Source: Hyphomicrobiales bacterium
GTDB taxonomy: Bacteria; Pseudomonadota; Alphaproteobacteria; Rhizobiales; Rhizobiaceae
Direction of reading: 5' to 3'
NCBI GenBank assembly: GCA_900472675.1
Contig: UCJA01000018.1
Location: 108,498 to 172,497 of the forward strand
DNA: 64,000 bases
Shown: piece after piece, positions 60,632 through 64,000 of the stretch
Layout of the letters: every line of letters begins with the position of its first letter
Numbering within the stretch: the stretch's first letter is position 1
The notes under the pieces: model-generated
Told to the model about the DNA's origin: nothing
Database searches by the model: none
What the model saw: the letters and a program-made list of their open reading frames with translations, nothing else
Program-made: the position numbers and the translations under genes

Positions 60632-61636
60632 TTATCCCGCCGTCAAAATAGCATTCCGGTATTGTCCGGCGGATTTCACCTGAGCGTCGCTATTTTCCGA
60701 TGGGACAGCGGAGAAAGTCTTCAGGAACGCGATGAATGCGCGCAATGCTGCCGATTGGTGACGACGGCTGGGAAAATAAAGGTAAAGCGGATCCATCGGA
60801 GAAAACCATACGGGAAGGACACGTACGAGCTTTCCTGCGTCGATGGAGCCGGACACGTACGCAGCTGGCGCACTGACGATACCGAACCCTCTGACCGTCA
60901 GGTCGATCTGGGAGGCCAGATCATGAACGATCGCCGCTGCCGGCGGAACGATCTGCACAACTTCGGCTGCCGATTGCAATGTCCAGGGTATGATCTGGCC
61001 GGTGATCTGACTGCGGCACATCACCGCGCGATGATCGAGAAGATCGCTGGGCAGATTTAGTCTCGCGCGACCACGAAGATAGTCGGGCGATGCGACAAGA
61101 ACCGCCTCCGATGGCGGTGCGACCTTAACGGCAACCATATCCTTCTCAACACAATTGCCATGGCGCAGACCTGCGTCGTAGCCCTGCTTGACGATGTCGA
61201 TCATCCGCGCTTCGACCGCGATCTCGAGATCGACATTGGGATAAGTGCGCTGAAACGCGACCAGTGCGGGAGCGATCAGAAGGTCGAAGGGCCCGCGCGG
61301 CATTGTGAGGCGCAACGGCCCCGTCGGCCGTCCGCTCCGACCGGAAGCCTCCTCGGCGGCCTGGCGCAGTTGCGACAGGGCTGGCGCTGTCGCGATCAAA
61401 TAGTCCTTGCCGACATCGGTCAGGCTTAAACTGCGGGTCGAACGGCGAAACAGCGATGCTCCCAACCGCTCTTCGAGACCGCCGATTGCCTGACTGACGG
61501 CGGATGGCGAAATGCCGAGCCGCCTCGCCGCTTCGGAAAAGCTGCCGGCCTCTGCAACGGCCACGAACATGGCCACGCCTTCAACGGAGTCCTTCTGCCG
61601 CAACAAAGCACCTGTAAGTTCTGCTTCAAACCTCAT
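60632..61636 (-). CDS. LysR-family regulator
   Basis: The 334-residue LysR regulator has a helix-turn-helix (FVAVAEAGSFSEAARRLGIS, then PSAVSQAIGGLEERLG) preceded by about 20 extra N-terminal residues. An effector-binding domain of the type found in CrgA/DsdC-like group regulators follows (RLTMPRGPFDLLIAPALVAF). It is divergent from the hydrolase gene, 49 bases away, and likely controls the hydrolase/transporter pair. Confidence 0.9.
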   Translation of the reverse strand: MRFEAELTGALLRQKDSVEGVAMFVAVAEAGSFSEAARRLGISPSAVSQAIGGLEERLGASLFRRSTRSLSLTDVGKDYLIATAPALSQLRQAAEEASGRSGRPTGPLRLTMPRGPFDLLIAPALVAFQRTYPNVDLEIAVEARMIDIVKQGYDAGLRHGNCVEKDMVAVKVAPPSEAVLVASPDYLRGRARLNLPSDLLDHRAVMCRSQITGQIIPWTLQSAAEVVQIVPPAAAIVHDLASQIDLTVRGFGIVSAPAAYVSGSIDAGKLVRVLPVWFSPMDPLYLYFPSRRHQSAALRAFIAFLKTFSAVPSENSDAQVKSAGQYRNAILTAG

Positions 61637-61641
61637 GCATT

Positions 61642-61655
61642 ATTATCAGCCTAAT
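61642..61655. promoter_or_regulatory. Possible LysR box
   Basis: ATTATCAGCCTAAT (4-6-4 inverted repeat with T/A spacing close to T-N11-A) lies in the 49-base divergent gap. Short and therefore weak. Confidence 0.3.
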
Positions 61656-61685
61656 CACACGAAAGCTATCGACGTACCATGATGC

Positions 61686-62846
61686 ATGACCATCATTCAG
61701 AACCCTGCCACCATCTCGTATCCACCGCTGGCTTCCCATGGCGGATCGTTGCCTAATCGAAGGTCCGTTCTTCTCGGGATGGGTGCGGCCGCCGCGGTCT
61801 TGTCGGGCGGCGCGACATGGGGAGCGCCCTTGACCACATCAACACTGGCTTCGCGTAGCTTCAGCATGCCCAGACACACGACGCACTATCTTCAATCCGG
61901 CCCGGCCGACGGACCGCTAATAATATTCCTCCACGGTTGGCCGGAGCTCAGTCTGATATGGCGCGCACAGATGGACGCTTTCGCGGCCGAAGGCTGGCAC
62001 TGTGTCGCACCGGACATGCGCGGTTATGGCGGCTCGTCCGCACCGACCGGCAATGACGCCTATACCCTTGAGGCAATCGTGGCCGACATGGCCGAACTGC
62101 ACGACCACCTGGGCGGAAAGCCGGCCATCTGGGTTGGCCATGACTGGGGTAGTGTCGTCGCCGGCGAGCTGGTCGCGCATCAGCCCGAGCGCAGCCGCGG
62201 CGTCGTACTCGTTTCGGTGCCCTATTTTCCCGAAACGAACGCCCTGCCGACGTTGGTTCCCCTGGTCGACCGGACAATTTATCCATCTGATAAGTATCCC
62301 TATGGCCAGTGGGACTATTATCGCTACTACACGACGCATTTTGCATCCGCCGTCGCTGACCTGAACGCGGACAAGGCGGCATCTCTGGCGTCGATCTACC
62401 GGCGCGGAGACCCCGCCAGCATCGGCAAACCGTCACCGAACGCGATGGTCACGCAGAAGGGTGGGCGCTTCGGTGCCGCGCACCGTGCCCCGCCGACCCC
62501 TCCGGATCCTGCGCTGTGGCCGGCGGCGGACTTTGCCGTGCTGGTCAAGACGTTCGAGGCTCACGGCTTCCGCGCACCCTGCGCGTGGTATCTGAACGAC
62601 GACGCGAATGTCGCATATGCCCGCAGGTCGCCGAACGGCGGCCGCATCTCCCAACCTGTACTGTTCGTCAACGGTGACTTCGATGCGATCAACACCATCC
62701 ACGGAAACCGCTCCAGCGATCCGATGCGCGCCGCTTGCGCAGATCTCAGCGTGACCAGTCTGCGCGGCGCGCATTGGCTGCCGGTAGAATGCAAGGTTGA
62801 GCTCTCTCAGGCTATCCGCACCTGGCTTCAGAGCAAAAAGCTGTGA
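61686..62846 (+). CDS. Exported alpha/beta hydrolase, epoxide-hydrolase-like
   Basis: The 386-residue protein has a Tat-like leader (NRRSVLLGMGAAAAVLSGGA, about residues 25-44). An epoxide-hydrolase-type core follows: HGWPELSLIW (oxyanion/HGxP), the nucleophile aspartate in GHDWGSV, an acidic residue in VNGDFDAI and a late histidine in LRGAHWLPVE. Such enzymes hydrolyse epoxides or related electrophiles. The leader indicates periplasmic location, unusual for soluble epoxide hydrolases. The stop overlaps the next gene (TGATG). Confidence 0.85.
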   Translation: MTIIQNPATISYPPLASHGGSLPNRRSVLLGMGAAAAVLSGGATWGAPLTTSTLASRSFSMPRHTTHYLQSGPADGPLIIFLHGWPELSLIWRAQMDAFAAEGWHCVAPDMRGYGGSSAPTGNDAYTLEAIVADMAELHDHLGGKPAIWVGHDWGSVVAGELVAHQPERSRGVVLVSVPYFPETNALPTLVPLVDRTIYPSDKYPYGQWDYYRYYTTHFASAVADLNADKAASLASIYRRGDPASIGKPSPNAMVTQKGGRFGAAHRAPPTPPDPALWPAADFAVLVKTFEAHGFRAPCAWYLNDDANVAYARRSPNGGRISQPVLFVNGDFDAINTIHGNRSSDPMRAACADLSVTSLRGAHWLPVECKVELSQAIRTWLQSKKL

Positions 62847-63814
62847 TGGCGGTTAGCAGCCACCGGCCGCCGAAGACGATCGGCTCCTGGATCATCATCA
62901 TCGGGGTCGGCTATCAATGGCTATACAACGGCGTCAATTTCCTGGCGTTCAAGGTTGGTGGCGAGGCGTTTCACCCGCTGATGCTGGCTGCATTGCGTTT
63001 TGGCGCTGCCGCGATCCTGATCCTGCCCTTCGCTGCCTGGCGCTGGCGTCTTCGTCCTGCGTCGTTGCGCGAACTCGCGGGCGCCGCGCTATTGGGACCG
63101 GTCATGCTGGTCGGCAGCCAGACCCTCGCCATCTGGGGAACGCACTACCTTCCTGCTGGCGTCGCGTCTGTGTTCGGATCAGCGGCGCCTGTATTTATCG
63201 CACTGTTCGCATGGGTCTTCTTTCGTGAGCTGCCTGGCATACGACAACTTGCGGGAATCGCGCTGGGCCTGATTGGATTGACCGCAATGGCTTTGTTGTC
63301 ATGGTCCGGGACCGGTTTCCACCCAATCGGTGCTGTCATGATGCTAACCGCCTCGGCATTGTGGGCCGCTGGCTCACTCGGCGCATCGCGCCTGCGCCTA
63401 CCCAGCGACCCGGCCATCGGACTGGCTGCTCAACTATTGCCGACGGGGGTGCTGCTCGCACTGATTGTCTCGCTCACGGGCATCGACCGGTCGCTGGATC
63501 TGTCGGCCGTGCCGCTTCGGGCCTGGGGCGCTCTCTGCTTCCTTATCGTCGCCAGCACGCTCATCGGCTATGCGGCGTTTCTCGCGATCAGCCGAAGCGC
63601 TTCGCCGATCGTCGCCAACAGCTTCAGCTATACCGCTCCAGTGATCGCGCTGGCCCTGTCATCCTGGCTGCTGAACGAGCCCGTTGGCTGGGGTAAATCT
63701 ATCGCCGCCGGCGTCACCTTGGCCGGTGTGTCACTCATGGTAGGCCCCAGAACGCCGACCGGCACATCACGTCGCACGACTTTACGCCCGAGCAGCCATG
63801 GCCGCATAACTTAA
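62846..63814 (+). CDS. EamA/DMT-family transporter
   Basis: The protein of about 322 residues has ten predicted helices in two EamA repeats (YNGVNFLAFKVGGEAFHPLM near the first; SLLIGYAA-like segment and SPIVANSFSYTAPVIALALS in the second). It probably exports a metabolite or drug. ATG at 62846 overlaps the hydrolase stop; a GTG three bases upstream is an alternative. It is likely cotranscribed with the hydrolase, possibly to export its product. Confidence 0.88.
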   Translation: MAVSSHRPPKTIGSWIIIIGVGYQWLYNGVNFLAFKVGGEAFHPLMLAALRFGAAAILILPFAAWRWRLRPASLRELAGAALLGPVMLVGSQTLAIWGTHYLPAGVASVFGSAAPVFIALFAWVFFRELPGIRQLAGIALGLIGLTAMALLSWSGTGFHPIGAVMMLTASALWAAGSLGASRLRLPSDPAIGLAAQLLPTGVLLALIVSLTGIDRSLDLSAVPLRAWGALCFLIVASTLIGYAAFLAISRSASPIVANSFSYTAPVIALALSSWLLNEPVGWGKSIAAGVTLAGVSLMVGPRTPTGTSRRTTLRPSSHGRIT

Positions 63815-63880
63815 ACCGAGTGGCCTCCGGCAAATCCGATGCCGTTCACCTGTCATGCTGATTGCTGGCTTTCGAGGTGG

Positions 63881-64000
63881 TTACGCCAACGCCCTCAATG
63901 GCTGTCGGTTGGTACCTTCGCTCTGCCCAAAGCGCTTGAGCAACGACGTCGCCGCGTGCCGATCAACCGCCTTGGAAAATAGAAAGCCCTGCCCGAGCGT
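63881..64000 (-). CDS. EAL-domain protein, C-terminal end (partial)
   Basis: A minus-strand frame enters from the right edge and stops at TAA (63881-63883). The residues TLGQGFLFSKAVDRHAATSL match the extreme end of EAL cyclic-di-GMP phosphodiesterase domains (GQGYLFSKPV). Its upstream domains lie outside the window. Confidence 0.7.
   Translation of the reverse strand, partial: TLGQGFLFSKAVDRHAATSLLKRFGQSEGTNRQPLRALA

Noticed and set aside
1..64000. CRISPR arrays, tRNA or rRNA genes, replication origin
   Set aside because: No regularly spaced repeats, cloverleaf-like sequences, rRNA-like stretches or repABC/parAB-type genes were noticed by reading. A covariance-model scan would be needed for a firm negative.

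Overview
The window is a GC-rich, gene-dense stretch of an alphaproteobacterial genome, most likely of the Rhizobiaceae (Rhizobium/Agrobacterium/Sinorhizobium/Shinella type). The basis is a SyrB-type small regulator, six complete or nearly complete ABC importers each with a dedicated LysR, GntR or LacI regulator, many catabolic enzymes, and decayed transposase and enzyme fragments. No rRNA, tRNA, CRISPR array, replication gene or intact insertion sequence was seen. It reads as an accessory catabolic region such as a megaplasmid, chromid or chromosomal island. The replicon itself cannot be identified from sequence alone.

Layout. 1-2.8 kb: end of an unknown gene, then three tandem glycosyltransferase-like genes. 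2.9-4.1 kb: two small proteins with low-complexity bodies and coiled-coil tails (one SyrB-like). 4.3-6.8 kb: LysR regulator divergent from an atypical SDR and an RraA-fold aldolase-like gene. 6.9-15.6 kb: LysR regulator divergent from a dipeptide/opine-type ABC importer, a hydratase of the MhpD/FAH fold, a second RraA-fold aldolase and a DapA-family lyase. 15.7-20.7 kb: minus-strand ribose-type ABC operon with a GntR regulator and a DJ-1/PfpI protein. It diverges from a plus-strand operon (20.8-25.4 kb) of Ldh2-type dehydrogenase, iron alcohol dehydrogenase, aldehyde dehydrogenase and alpha/beta hydrolase. 25.6-30.5 kb: ECF sigma/anti-sigma pair, LysE exporter, HD-GYP phosphodiesterase, an IS1182-like relic and a GGDEF cyclase. 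31-41.4 kb: GntR regulator with two perfect palindromic operators, and an operon of a dipeptide-type importer interleaved with three amidohydrolases. 41.5-49.4 kb: LacI regulator, a truncated M24 peptidase, a CUT1 sugar importer and a cytoplasmic GH95 glycosidase. 49.9-52.2 kb: DUF808 membrane protein, then an exported intradiol-dioxygenase-like protein paired with a ferric-reductase-like membrane protein. 52.2-53.5 kb: gene graveyard with aldehyde dehydrogenase and FAD-oxidoreductase remains. 53.5-60.3 kb: ornithine-cyclodeaminase homologue, polar amino-acid ABC importer, LacI regulator, FrlD-like kinase and FrlB-like deglycase. 60.6-64 kb: LysR regulator, epoxide-hydrolase-like protein, EamA transporter and the end of an EAL-domain gene.

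How the genes work together. Most blocks are self-contained 'regulator + importer + enzymes' units. The two best system-level candidates are these. (1) A fructosamine (Amadori compound) unit at 53.5-60.3 kb. Its importer and its kinase/deglycase pair are transcribed separately but share an almost identical LacI-type operator (17 of 18 bases). (2) The GntR-controlled amidohydrolase importer at 31-41.4 kb. One of its three amidohydrolases has lost the family's HxH metal-binding motif. A recurrent design is also visible: in four importer operons the solute-binding-protein gene is followed at once by a strong hairpin, before the next gene.
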